From the NCBI GenBank assembly GCA_910578795.1, contig CAJTSD010000030.1, forward strand, positions 1 to 42,688: a stretch of DNA of 42,688 nt. The letters are read 5' to 3'. The DNA comes from an uncultured Lachnospiraceae bacterium. GTDB lineage: Bacteria; Bacillota; Clostridia; Lachnospirales; Lachnospiraceae. Below are positions 6,223 to 13,948 of the stretch, piece by piece; position 1 is the first letter of the stretch, and each line of letters begins with the position of its first letter. A program made the position numbers and the translations under genes. Below the pieces are notes generated by a model. It had not been told where the DNA came from. It saw only the letters and a list, made by a program, of their open reading frames with translations, and made no database searches.

Positions 6223-8625
6223 ATGAATATACGAATTGCCCTTGCAGGGAACCCGAACTGCGGAAAAACGACGCTGTTCAATGCCCTGACAGGCTCAAAC
6301 CAGTTTGTCGGGAACTGGCCCGGCGTTACGGTAGAAAAAAAGGAAGGAAAACTGAAAAAGCATGACGGCATCACCATCACCGACTTGCCTGGTATTTATT
6401 CCCTTTCGCCATATACCTTGGAGGAAGTGGTGGCGCGAAATTACCTGATCGGCGAGCGTCCTGATGCAATTTTAAACATTATTGACGGAACCAATCTTGA
6501 GCGCAACCTGTACCTGACTACGCAGCTTACCGAACTTGGCATTCCAGTCGTGGTTGCCATCAACATGATGGACGTGGTGGAGAAAAACGGCGACAAAATT
6601 AATACTGCGGAGCTGTCAAGGGCTTTGGGCTGCAAAGTCATCGAAATTTCCGCCCTGAAAGGAAACGGCGTTATGGAGGCTGCGGAGGCTGCAATCGATG
6701 CGGCAAAGACCGCAAAGACCGTTCCCATGCACACCTTTTCGGGAACCGTCGAGCACGCGCTTGCCCATATCGAGGAGGCGACGGTGCACGGACTGCCTGA
6801 GGAGCAGCAGCGTTGGTATGCGATTAAGCTGTTTGAGCGCGACGACAAGGTTTTGGAGCAGTTACAACTGGGCGAGTCCGTGCTTTCCCATATTGAGGCG
6901 GACATTCGGGCTGCTGAGGAAGAGATGGACGACGACGCGGAATCCATTATCACGAACGAACGTTACATTTATATTGGGAGCATTATCAAGGGCTGTCTAA
7001 AGAAAAAGTCCGCAGGAAAACTGACCAATTCCGACAAGATTGACAGGGTTGTCACAAACCGCTTTTTAGGACTTCCGATTTTTGCGGCAATCATGTTTCT
7101 TGTGTATTACATATCGATGGTGACGGTAGGAGCCGCTGCTACGGACTGGACAAACGACGGACTGTTCGGCGACGGGTTCCACCTGTTTGGCATCGGCTCC
7201 GCCGCGTATGGGGAGGCAGCAGACGAATATGGAGCGGCTGCGCTGATTGCGGACGGCTATGACGCTTATGTTGAAGAAAATGGTGCAGCCCCGACGGATG
7301 ATTTTCCGTATGAGGTGACAGATGATGAAACACTGGAGGTAACGGTGGAAACGGCATCACTCACTGAATATGAGAACGCACTTTCGGTACTGGAGCAGTA
7401 TGGCGACGAGCCTGATCCTGTGGCTTACGGGGTATGGGTTCCCGGTGTTCCCGTTCTCGTGGGGAACCTGCTTGAGGCGGTCGGCGCGGCAGACTGGCTT
7501 GCTGGGCTGATTAACGACGGTATTGTGGCAGGTGTCGGCGCGGTTCTTGGCTTTGTGCCGCAGATGCTCGTTTTATTCCTGCTTCTTGCATTTTTGGAAG
7601 CGTGCGGATACATGTCGCGTATTGCGTTCGTACTTGACCGAATCTTCCGCAAGTTCGGCTTGTCGGGCAAGTCCTTTATCCCGATGCTGATTGGTACGGG
7701 CTGCGGCATTCCCGGCATCATGGCGTCGAGAACAATTGAGAACGAGCGTGACCGCAGAATGACGATTATGACGACGACCTTTATCCCCTGCGGCGCAAAG
7801 GTTCCGTTTATCTCGATGGTCGCGGGAGCGATTTTCGGCGGCTCCGCGTGGGTGGCAACGAGTGCGTATTTCGTTGGCATGGCGGCGATTATTATTTCGG
7901 GTATTATGTTGAAGAAAACGAGAATGTTTTCCGGCGATCCTGCTCCCTTCGTTATGGAGCTTCCCGCGTATCATATGCCGACGGCGGGCAATGTCCTGCG
8001 CTCTATGTGGGAACGCGGCTGGTCTTTCATCAAGAAGGCGGGTACGATTATTTTACTTTCGACCATTGTGATTTGGTTTACGACGTACTTTGGATTTACT
8101 GCGGAAGGCTTCCGAATGCTTGGCGAGGAGGAGATGGATCAGTCGCTTCTTGCGGCGGTCGGCAGCGCGATTGCATGGATTTTCATTCCGCTTGGCTGGG
8201 GGAACTGGCAGGCAGCAGTGGCGTCCATTACAGGACTTGTGGCAAAGGAAAATATTGTCGGTACAATGGGGATTCTCTATCCCGGCGGGTGGTCGGAGAT
8301 TGGCGCGAATTTCAGCATGGTAGCAGGTTATTCGTTCCTTGTATTCAATCTTTTATGTGCGCCCTGCTTCGCGGCAATCGGCGCAATCAAGCGGGAGATG
8401 AACAACGCGAAGTGGACGTGGTTTGCAATCGGCTATCAGTGCGGGCTGGCTTATGCGGTGGCATTGATGGTGAATCAGATTGGCTCGGCATTTACGGGAA
8501 ATTTGAATGTGATCGGTCTGCTTGCAGCGATTGTCATTCTTGGCGTTATGATTTATATGCTGGTTCGCCCGTATAAAGAGGCGACAAAGCTGACAACAAA
8601 TATGAAATTGAAGTTGGCGAAATAA
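6223..8625 (+). CDS. feoB: Ferrous iron transporter FeoB
   Basis: An 800-residue FeoB. The N-terminal G-domain has G1 GNPNCGKT (9-16), G2 Thr near 36, G3 DLPG (54-57), G4 NMMD (114-117) and G5 SALKG (143-147). A helical GDI-like region follows to about residue 260, then the polytopic membrane domain with two Gate segments ('GTGCGIPGIMASRTIENERDRR' and 'LLCAPCFAAIGAIKREM'). GTP-dependent Fe2+ uptake across the cytoplasmic membrane is the family role. A long acidic extracellular loop of about 100 residues (roughly 305-405, rich in Asp, Glu and Ala) interrupts the first membrane segments. AGAGG supports the start at 6223; the 22 codons upstream are in the hairpin leader. Confidence 0.97.
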   Translation: MNIRIALAGNPNCGKTTLFNALTGSNQFVGNWPGVTVEKKEGKLKKHDGITITDLPGIYSLSPYTLEEVVARNYLIGERPDAILNIIDGTNLERNLYLTTQLTELGIPVVVAINMMDVVEKNGDKINTAELSRALGCKVIEISALKGNGVMEAAEAAIDAAKTAKTVPMHTFSGTVEHALAHIEEATVHGLPEEQQRWYAIKLFERDDKVLEQLQLGESVLSHIEADIRAAEEEMDDDAESIITNERYIYIGSIIKGCLKKKSAGKLTNSDKIDRVVTNRFLGLPIFAAIMFLVYYISMVTVGAAATDWTNDGLFGDGFHLFGIGSAAYGEAADEYGAAALIADGYDAYVEENGAAPTDDFPYEVTDDETLEVTVETASLTEYENALSVLEQYGDEPDPVAYGVWVPGVPVLVGNLLEAVGAADWLAGLINDGIVAGVGAVLGFVPQMLVLFLLLAFLEACGYMSRIAFVLDRIFRKFGLSGKSFIPMLIGTGCGIPGIMASRTIENERDRRMTIMTTTFIPCGAKVPFISMVAGAIFGGSAWVATSAYFVGMAAIIISGIMLKKTRMFSGDPAPFVMELPAYHMPTAGNVLRSMWERGWSFIKKAGTIILLSTIVIWFTTYFGFTAEGFRMLGEEEMDQSLLAAVGSAIAWIFIPLGWGNWQAAVASITGLVAKENIVGTMGILYPGGWSEIGANFSMVAGYSFLVFNLLCAPCFAAIGAIKREMNNAKWTWFAIGYQCGLAYAVALMVNQIGSAFTGNLNVIGLLAAIVILGVMIYMLVRPYKEATKLTTNMKLKLAK

Positions 8626-8641
8626 ATAGAAGCTTCATATG

Positions 8642-8664
8642 ACAGCCCGATTGATTCGGGCTGT
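8642..8664 (+). terminator. Hairpin after feoB
   Basis: ACAGCCCGA and TCGGGCTGT form a 9-bp stem with a 5-base loop, 16 bp after the feoB stop. The following bases are only moderately T-rich, so termination may be partial and let the downstream small genes be transcribed. Confidence 0.55.
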
Positions 8665-8703
8665 TATGCAATATCGGAAATATAAGGACTAGGGGGGATT
8701 TTG

Positions 8704-8895
8704 ATGCTTACGTGGATTATGGAAAATATGGCGACAATTTTGGTCAGTGCAGTTCTGATTATCATGGTGGCAGCTGTGATTGTCAGTATGGTGCGCGGTA
8801 AGAAACAGGGAAAATCGTCCTGCGGATGCGGCTGCGCAGGCTGTGCCATGAACGGCACCTGCCATTCGGCAAAGTTGGAAACCTTGAAAAAATAG
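8704..8895 (+). CDS. FeoB-associated Cys-rich membrane protein
   Basis: A 63-residue protein with one N-terminal transmembrane helix (about residues 8-30), a basic stop-transfer segment (RGKKQGK), and a Cys-rich tail: CGCGCAGC then CHSAK. This is the standard form of the small FeoB-associated protein found after feoB in Firmicutes. The cysteines may take Fe2+ emerging from FeoB. GGGGGG at 8692-8697 supports the ATG at 8704; a TTG codon precedes it. Confidence 0.88.
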   Translation: MLTWIMENMATILVSAVLIIMVAAVIVSMVRGKKQGKSSCGCGCAGCAMNGTCHSAKLETLKK

Positions 8896-8907
8896 GAGGT
8901 GCGGCTT

Positions 8908-9159
8908 ATGATAAAGATTACGGTTGGCATTGACGGAATGGCGTGCGGAATGTGCGAGGCGCATGTGAATGAGGCAGTGCGGAATGCTTTTTCGGTAAAG
9001 AAGGTGACAAGTTCGCACACGAAAAAGGAAACAATCATTTTAACAGAACAGGAGATTTCGGAGCAGGAACTGCGGAAGGTCGTGGCACAGGCGGGGTACG
9101 ACGTGGTGCACGTAAGCTGGGAGCCGTATCAGAAAAAGGGGTTGTTTTCTAGGAAATAA
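8908..9159 (+). CDS. Heavy-metal-associated (HMA) domain protein
   Basis: An 83-residue ferredoxin-like HMA protein with the metal-binding loop GMACGMC (CxxC) in the expected place after the first strand, and 'VVAQAGYDVV' as the last helix-strand. Family members carry Cu+ or other soft metals. Genomic context suggests iron-locus metal handling, which is inference. GGAGG at 8895-8899 lies 8 bases before the ATG and overlaps the end of the previous gene, so expression is coupled. Confidence 0.85.
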   Translation: MIKITVGIDGMACGMCEAHVNEAVRNAFSVKKVTSSHTKKETIILTEQEISEQELRKVVAQAGYDVVHVSWEPYQKKGLFSRK

Positions 9160-9212
9160 GTATGGAATTGAGAATATATGTTTGTATTAGGAAAAAACGG
9201 AGGAACATAAGA

Positions 9213-9320
9213 ATGGATACGTTAAGGGGTGCGGTGATTGTAGCCGCGGCGGCTTTTATGGTGCTTGCGCTCTGTGCGGGTGTAAAGGCGGTTTGCAGGA
9301 GACTGTTGGAGAAAATTTGA
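9213..9320 (+). CDS. 35-residue single-pass membrane peptide
   Basis: ATG at 9213 with GGAGG at 9199-9203 opens a frame MDTLRGAVIVAAAAFMVLAL, ending 'CRRLLEKI' and TGA at 9318-9320. It has one transmembrane helix, two cysteines and a basic tail. The stop overlaps a TTG start of the next small frame (TTGA), which argues for coupled translation. It may assist FeoB or the coupled Cys-rich peptide; no homologue is known to me. Confidence 0.55.
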   Translation: MDTLRGAVIVAAAAFMVLALCAGVKAVCRRLLEKI

Positions 9321-9514
9321 TATTTTGGGGGAATTTGGTCGGCGCTGCGTGTCGATGCGGTGCAGTTGTGGCGTGCCGCTGCGGAACGTGTTTCTGCGGA
9401 AGGAAAAAACGCTTCCCGAAAAAGGGGGCTTGTGCTATGATTGTAGTTAAGAACTGTTTGGAACTGATGCAATGCAAAGGACACATGACAAGAAGGGCGG
9501 ACGATTTGAAATGA
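9317..9514 (+). CDS. 65-residue Cys-rich peptide between Feo genes and macrodomain
   Basis: The frame starts at TTG 9317, with GGAG at 9308-9311 five bases before it. It overlaps the previous stop as TTGA and the next start as ATGA (9511-9514). The product has nine cysteines, most in 'ACRCG' and 'ACRCGTCFCG' at about residues 11-28, followed by a basic segment (GRKKRFPKKG). Such CxC clusters suit metal binding. The TTG start is unusual, so the call rests on ribosome site, double overlap and composition. It could be a non-coding frame. Confidence 0.45.
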   Translation: MIFWGNLVGAACRCGAVVACRCGTCFCGRKKRFPKKGACAMIVVKNCLELMQCKGHMTRRADDLK

Positions 9515-10350
9515 ATATGAATACCGCAGCAGACTGTTTTTTGGAAAAATTGAAGGAGGACTCCGCAGAATACCAGTCGTTGGAGACGGACACATATGAC
9601 CTTGCGGAAAAGAAAAACGCAATCCGTTCGCTGATGAATATCCGTATGCCGTTGGAACTGTCGAAGGGGCTTTTGGAGGCGCAGGATTTTTATTTACAGG
9701 AGGAACTTGCGCAGAAAGGCGTTGTTGCGCTTTCGGAGCTTCCGACCATAAAAGAGCAATTCCACAGCACGATGCCTTATGCCGATCAGATATGTCTTTG
9801 GCAGGGCGATATTACAAGGCTGAAGGTGGGCGCGATTGTGAATGCCGCCAATTCGCAGATGTTAGGGTGCTTTGTGCCGTGCCACCGCTGTATTGATAAT
9901 GCAATCCACAGCGCCGCGGGTATGCAGCTGCGCGACGCGTGTTTTCATATTATGCAGGACAGGAAAATCCGTTACGGGAAGCAATACGAGGAGCCGACGG
10001 GAACTGCCACCCTGACGAAGGCGTACAATCTTCCGTGCGATTACGTGATTCATACGGTTGGCCCGATTGTATACAATGGGTTAAAGGATACGCATTGTCA
10101 GGACTTGCGAAGCTGCTACAAAAACGTACTGAACTGTTGTTCGGAAAACGGTATATCGTCGGTGGCATTTTGCTGCATTTCAACAGGTGAGTTTCATTTT
10201 CCGAATGCGGAAGCGGCGGAGATTGCGGTGCGGACGGTTACGGAATTTCTGCGGACAGATATGCGGGTTGAGAAGGTTGTGTTTAATGTTTTTAAGCAGC
10301 AGGATTTTGATATTTACCGTGGGATTTTTGATAAGCGTCAAGCATTGTAA
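9511..10350 (+). CDS. Zinc-type macrodomain protein-ADP-ribose hydrolase
   Basis: A 279-residue protein: an N-terminal helical region (1-90), then a macrodomain with GDIT (99-102), VNAAN (110-114) and the zinc-macro signature 'GCFVPCHRCIDNAIHSAAG' (119-137), whose Cys and His ligate Zn2+. A glycine loop 'GPIVYNG' and 'CCISTGEFHFP' complete the ADP-ribose pocket. Zn-macrodomains remove ADP-ribose from proteins and usually sit with a SirTM transferase and lipoate genes, which are absent here. The ATG at 9511 overlaps the preceding TGA. Nearby ribosome sites are weak, so translation is probably coupled; an upstream in-frame ATG at 9472 is possible. Confidence 0.88.
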   Translation: MNMNTAADCFLEKLKEDSAEYQSLETDTYDLAEKKNAIRSLMNIRMPLELSKGLLEAQDFYLQEELAQKGVVALSELPTIKEQFHSTMPYADQICLWQGDITRLKVGAIVNAANSQMLGCFVPCHRCIDNAIHSAAGMQLRDACFHIMQDRKIRYGKQYEEPTGTATLTKAYNLPCDYVIHTVGPIVYNGLKDTHCQDLRSCYKNVLNCCSENGISSVAFCCISTGEFHFPNAEAAEIAVRTVTEFLRTDMRVEKVVFNVFKQQDFDIYRGIFDKRQAL

Positions 10351-10511
10351 AGAAAATGCTTGATGGATGCCGTGGATTTGATATAATGACGATAGATATT
10401 ATATTTGCCAAAAGGGCATGGAATAACCGTAATTTTTTCGTCAAAATACGGGAAATAAGCAGTTCCTTCCATTTCATCAAATTCGTTTTTAGAACTATTT
10501 AATAAACGCAT
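10338..10511 (-). CDS. Small protein or N-terminal gene fragment
   Basis: A 57-codon frame starting at ATG 10511, preceded by AAAGGA at good spacing, and ending just inside the 3' end of the macrodomain gene. The product (starting MRLLNSSKNEFDEMEGTAYF) reads like a folded N-terminus with 'YFDEKITVIPCPFGKY', then loses character. It may be the stump of a longer immunity-like gene whose 3' part was lost. Family not established. Confidence 0.35.
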   Translation of the reverse strand: MRLLNSSKNEFDEMEGTAYFPYFDEKITVIPCPFGKYNIYRHYIKSTASIKHFLYNA

Positions 10512-10574
10512 TCTTTTGGTTCCTTTCAATTTATCAAAACTGTCCAATCTTCCCGAAACATAACCATTTAATAC

Positions 10575-10714
10575 GTAACAGTTCAGCCTTCGGCTTCACT
10601 GTCACGCCTGATGCACACAAAATGCTTCAAAGTCGCATTTTGGCGCTTGCACAACTCGCAAAATCGCTCACAGAGCGATTTTACTCGCGGAATACCATAA
10701 GGCTGAACTGTTAC
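10575..10714. repeat. 140-bp palindromic repeat element with 16-bp terminal inverted repeats
   Basis: GTAACAGTTCAGCCTT at 10575-10590 is exactly inverted at 10699-10714. Inside are two more hairpins (AAAATGC/GCATTTT and AAAATCGCTC/GAGCGATTTT). No coding capacity is visible. It could be a small non-autonomous mobile element or a bidirectional transcription barrier between convergent genes. Confidence 0.6.
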
Positions 10715-10777
10715 TTTAATACAGTATCAGCAACGAATTCCCTACAAAAACTGCCTGCAAATAGCTGCCCTCAAAAA

Positions 10778-11590
10778 TTAATATTCTGCAACAGCCATAA
10801 TACGCACACCGATTTCCTTTGCCAAATCCGTCAGGTCCGCCAATAATTCCGCCCTATAAGCAAAAATCAAATTATTATCATCGTCCTCCGCATCAAAAAT
10901 CGCCATGCAAAATCCCGTGTCCTTCCACTGCTCGTCCAATGCGTCGCACCAGTCATATAAATCGCCTTCCACATCAAACGCCGCCTTGTCTACGCGAAGT
11001 CCGTTTGCTTTAACACCCACCGTTTCAGCAAACAGGTCTCCAAAATCATTTAACTCAAAATTAATATTACAATAACACAAATAATGCCGCTCCGCCAACA
11101 GCCTGACACAGCTTTGCCATTGCGCGTTCGTATCCGAAAGCGTAAAAAGCTCCGCCGCAAGCGTATCCGCCACAGAGTTGTCGTTTTCCGTTAATAGGGC
11201 GGCAATTTTCAAAATAACATTCCCTGCTTTTTTCGCCCTGTTTGTCATGCGCGTTTTTTCGTCCGACGGATTTTCGCTGCCATCATATACAAGCGTACAG
11301 TCTTCCAAATCAGCCGCGTCTTTATCAGATATGTAGACTTTGACCGTTCCAGTCAAATCATTACAGTATACCAAGTGTTCCTCCAAAAACGCCAATACCT
11401 TCCCATAGCTTTCCTTTGCCGATTTTGCCGAAAGCCATATGCCAAGCTCCTCATTTGTGATATAATCATAGCCGTTATCACAAATCTCATTTTGTGTGTA
11501 CTTTTGCAGCATATCCGGCAGCACATACCGGATATCCAAATCCGGATTTTCCATTTTACTTGAATTTAATACAACAACAATTGTTTCCAT
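10778..11590 (-). CDS. Hypothetical protein with DUF6630-like C-terminal half
   Basis: A 270-residue acidic cytosolic protein. GGAGGG precedes the ATG at 11590. The first ~120 residues carry no motif I know. The second half ('LLAERHYLCYCNINFELNDF', 'YDWCDALDEQWKDTGFCMAI', 'YRAELLADLTDLA') reminds me of DUF6630, a domain of unknown function often near immunity proteins; this is a tentative recollection. It lies upstream of nothing obvious and follows a SnoaL-like gene on the same strand. Confidence 0.6.
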   Translation of the reverse strand: METIVVVLNSSKMENPDLDIRYVLPDMLQKYTQNEICDNGYDYITNEELGIWLSAKSAKESYGKVLAFLEEHLVYCNDLTGTVKVYISDKDAADLEDCTLVYDGSENPSDEKTRMTNRAKKAGNVILKIAALLTENDNSVADTLAAELFTLSDTNAQWQSCVRLLAERHYLCYCNINFELNDFGDLFAETVGVKANGLRVDKAAFDVEGDLYDWCDALDEQWKDTGFCMAIFDAEDDDNNLIFAYRAELLADLTDLAKEIGVRIMAVAEY

Positions 11591-11709
11591 ATTTATCCCT
11601 CCATTCTTATCAAAGTCTGCAAATGCAACATGAACTCCATTACAATGCGCAAGCACAAATTTACCGACTGCTCCGTGACTAAAAAATTTCCTTTGTAAAG
11701 TTATGCAGT

Positions 11710-12081
11710 TTACATATGAATTGCCGTTCCGATATGTTTGTCCAACCTCCATTGGGGTGCAATACCATCGTCCGCCCAATATTCATCAATAGCCGCAATT
11801 TTATCATCAACCGTTATGATAAAGGAAGTCACATGAAACGACATCTCCCGATTTTGTGAGAATACATGTGTTACAGTCACAATCAAATCGTTTATTTTTT
11901 CCACCCGTTCCACTTCGCCGCCCCAAGCGCCCGGGTACTCACAATTTGCAATAATAAATTCCTGCACAGTAAAATGCTCATTTGTACAATGCCAGTTGAT
12001 ATAAGCATTCTCGTGAAAATAGTTTCTGATGGCATCTGCATTTTGCGCCAAAACATCGTTCCAAAACTGATAGATATTCAT
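11710..12081 (-). CDS. SnoaL/NTF2-like fold protein
   Basis: A 123-residue protein with the cone-shaped alpha+beta NTF2 pattern: 'NIYQFWNDVLAQNADAI', 'YFHENAYINWHCTNEHFTV', 'FHVTSFIITVDDKIAAIDEY'. Members include polyketide cyclases, small-molecule isomerases and orphan binding proteins; no catalytic residues can be fixed here. GGGGG lies before the ATG at 12081. The next gene on this strand starts 119 bp downstream and could be co-transcribed. Confidence 0.75.
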   Translation of the reverse strand: MNIYQFWNDVLAQNADAIRNYFHENAYINWHCTNEHFTVQEFIIANCEYPGAWGGEVERVEKINDLIVTVTHVFSQNREMSFHVTSFIITVDDKIAAIDEYWADDGIAPQWRLDKHIGTAIHM

Positions 12082-12179
12082 TTTATGCCCCCATTCCTTT
12101 CTGCCTTTACAATAGATTTAAAAGTTCGCTTCTAAAGAAAAGTTTATCACAGAACCCTTGCAAACGCTATAATAAAATA

Positions 12180-12224
12180 AAAAGAGGACTTCCATGACTT
12201 CAATTTTGTCACGGAAGTTCTCCC
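12180..12224 (-). terminator. Intrinsic terminator of the hemerythrin-receiver gene
   Basis: On the minus strand GGGAGAACTTCCGTGAC pairs with GTCATGGAAGTCCTC around a 9-base loop, followed by TTTTT. It lies 9 bp after the stop of the gene at 12233-13594. Confidence 0.85.
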
Positions 12225-12232
12225 TAAAACAG

Positions 12233-13594
12233 CTATACCGTTTGCTTTTCAAAAAAATTATCAATTTCCTTTTTTACGCTTTCCGGTGCAAGGGATTTCG
12301 ACAGATATCCGTTTGGCTTCAACTCAATCACCTTTTTTACGCTTTCCCTATCCACCTTGCTTGTCAGAAAAATAATCGGAATATCTGCAAAATCTTCTTC
12401 GGCACGTATCATTTCCAAAACCTGGTTTCCTTTGCAGACAGGCATCTCATAATCCAGCAGAACCAAATCCGGACGGTTGAGCGTAATACTGCGGATTGCG
12501 GACAATCCAGACGTAGCCGTCAGCACTTCATAATCATTCGCCAACAGCTTCTGCATCATTGCCAGCATAAAATCCGAATCGTCTACAATCAGTACCTTCT
12601 TTTTTAGGCTTGCAGCAATGCTTTCCGCTTTGCTTTGCTTCAGGTAATATTCAACCGCAGCCATTGCATTCTCTGTAATAATCGAAACGCCGTCCTCACT
12701 CGGAACCATATCGGTTGTTGTCATGCAATACGAAAAATACCCCTTACCGGTATCAAACAACAGGCTGAACTGTGGGCTTTGCTTCTCAAATACTTTTTGA
12801 AACTGTTCATAGGTCAAAAGCTGTTCTTCTTTTATTTTTGCCTCCTGCAATTCGGAAAAGTGCTCCTTAAGATGCTCCACAAGCTGCTTTGCCATATATC
12901 GGGCTATGTTCATAATCATTACATTTACCGATTCAGACTTCGTTTCAATGACATTGCCAATTGTGCTGATAATCAGTTGCTCTTCAAAAATCAGCATAAA
13001 CTCCCATCTCTTTTTTTCTCGCGTAATGTAAATCAGGCGATAATAAATACCGTTGCCGAACTTTTCGCCGCCATAGCAGTTGCTGATTAGCTTGGAATTA
13101 AGCTGGAACATCGTATGAAGCCAGTTGATGATTGCCTGTCCCATCACTGCCTGCTCCTCGTCTGGCAGAAGGTTTTCCCACTGCTTCACGGTTTCGCCGC
13201 TTACAATCGCATGGTCCTCTATCATTGTGTGCCCGATTAACCACCCTGCACAAACACCAAGGAAATGATTCACCGCGTCCTCCGAGTAGTTGGTTGCATT
13301 CAATTCCTTCTCAAGCGCCGGAAGCGTCGTTTCCCGAAAGTTTTTGTGAATGCGTCTATGAATGTCAAGCCCTTCATATTCAATAGACGTCATATAAGCC
13401 TCTTCATCAATAAAATGCTGAAGGGCATGGTCTTTAAAATATTTCACTGCCTCCTGACAAACCCATTGGCTTTTGTCCTCCTGCTGTCCGAAATCAAACA
13501 GCTTATTGAGAATACTGAATAGCTTTTTATGCTCTTTGTCAATAATTTCCACACCAAGATTGTACCGGTTATTCCATACCAATTGATTTCCCAT
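12233..13594 (-). CDS. Hemerythrin / CheX-like / response-receiver fusion protein
   Basis: A 453-residue three-part signalling protein. Residues 1-135 are a bacteriohemerythrin with diiron ligand motifs 'IDKEHKKLF', 'HALQHFIDEE', 'HRRIHKNF' and 'IGHTMIEDH', suited to O2 or redox sensing. Residues about 165-320 resemble CheX/CheC-type chemotaxis phosphatases ('FMLIFEEQLIISTIGNVIET', 'MNIARYMAKQLVEHLKEHF'). Residues 331-453 are a REC domain with acidic pair DD in 'LIVDDSDF', phosphoacceptor Asp381 (LLDYEMP) and Lys433. No DNA-binding or membrane part, so it probably works on chemotaxis or other phosphorelay partners in the cytosol. AGGAGG precedes the ATG. Confidence 0.82.
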   Translation of the reverse strand: MGNQLVWNNRYNLGVEIIDKEHKKLFSILNKLFDFGQQEDKSQWVCQEAVKYFKDHALQHFIDEEAYMTSIEYEGLDIHRRIHKNFRETTLPALEKELNATNYSEDAVNHFLGVCAGWLIGHTMIEDHAIVSGETVKQWENLLPDEEQAVMGQAIINWLHTMFQLNSKLISNCYGGEKFGNGIYYRLIYITREKKRWEFMLIFEEQLIISTIGNVIETKSESVNVMIMNIARYMAKQLVEHLKEHFSELQEAKIKEEQLLTYEQFQKVFEKQSPQFSLLFDTGKGYFSYCMTTTDMVPSEDGVSIITENAMAAVEYYLKQSKAESIAASLKKKVLIVDDSDFMLAMMQKLLANDYEVLTATSGLSAIRSITLNRPDLVLLDYEMPVCKGNQVLEMIRAEEDFADIPIIFLTSKVDRESVKKVIELKPNGYLSKSLAPESVKKEIDNFFEKQTV

Positions 13595-13728
13595 TTAACG
13601 TTCCTCCTGATTACTGCCTTTTTGTTTTCACCAATTATATGTTTTTTCAGTTGCCGCACATCACAGTTTTTGCACCGTGCATTTACCGACTGCAGAACAA
13701 ATGAGTCTGCCCTTTTTTGCTAATACTT

Positions 13729-13757
13729 ATTATATCATAACATAATATTCCTGTCTT
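13729..13757 (-). promoter_or_regulatory. Promoter of the hemerythrin-receiver gene
   Basis: On the minus strand AAGACA (13752-13757), 17-bp spacer and TATAAT (13729-13734) preceded by TGA. It lies 135 bp upstream of the start codon. Confidence 0.6.
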
Positions 13758-13948
13758 AATAAGTACTAATTTTGCACAAATCCTCTCTTTTTTTACGCAT
13801 CATTTTCCTAAACGGGCAATGATTGCTTGACAGTAACAATATAAAGCAATACGAAAATAAATATGGAAAGATAAATACTGACGTGTTAAGATAAAACTGT
13901 AAGAGTGAATTTTGCCGGAAGTATTTAAAAAATGGAAAGGGGCTTTGT

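Noticed and set aside
7573..7974. Long antisense frames inside feoB and other genes
   Set aside because: They lack ribosome sites and recognisable protein features and mirror the codon pattern of the real genes.
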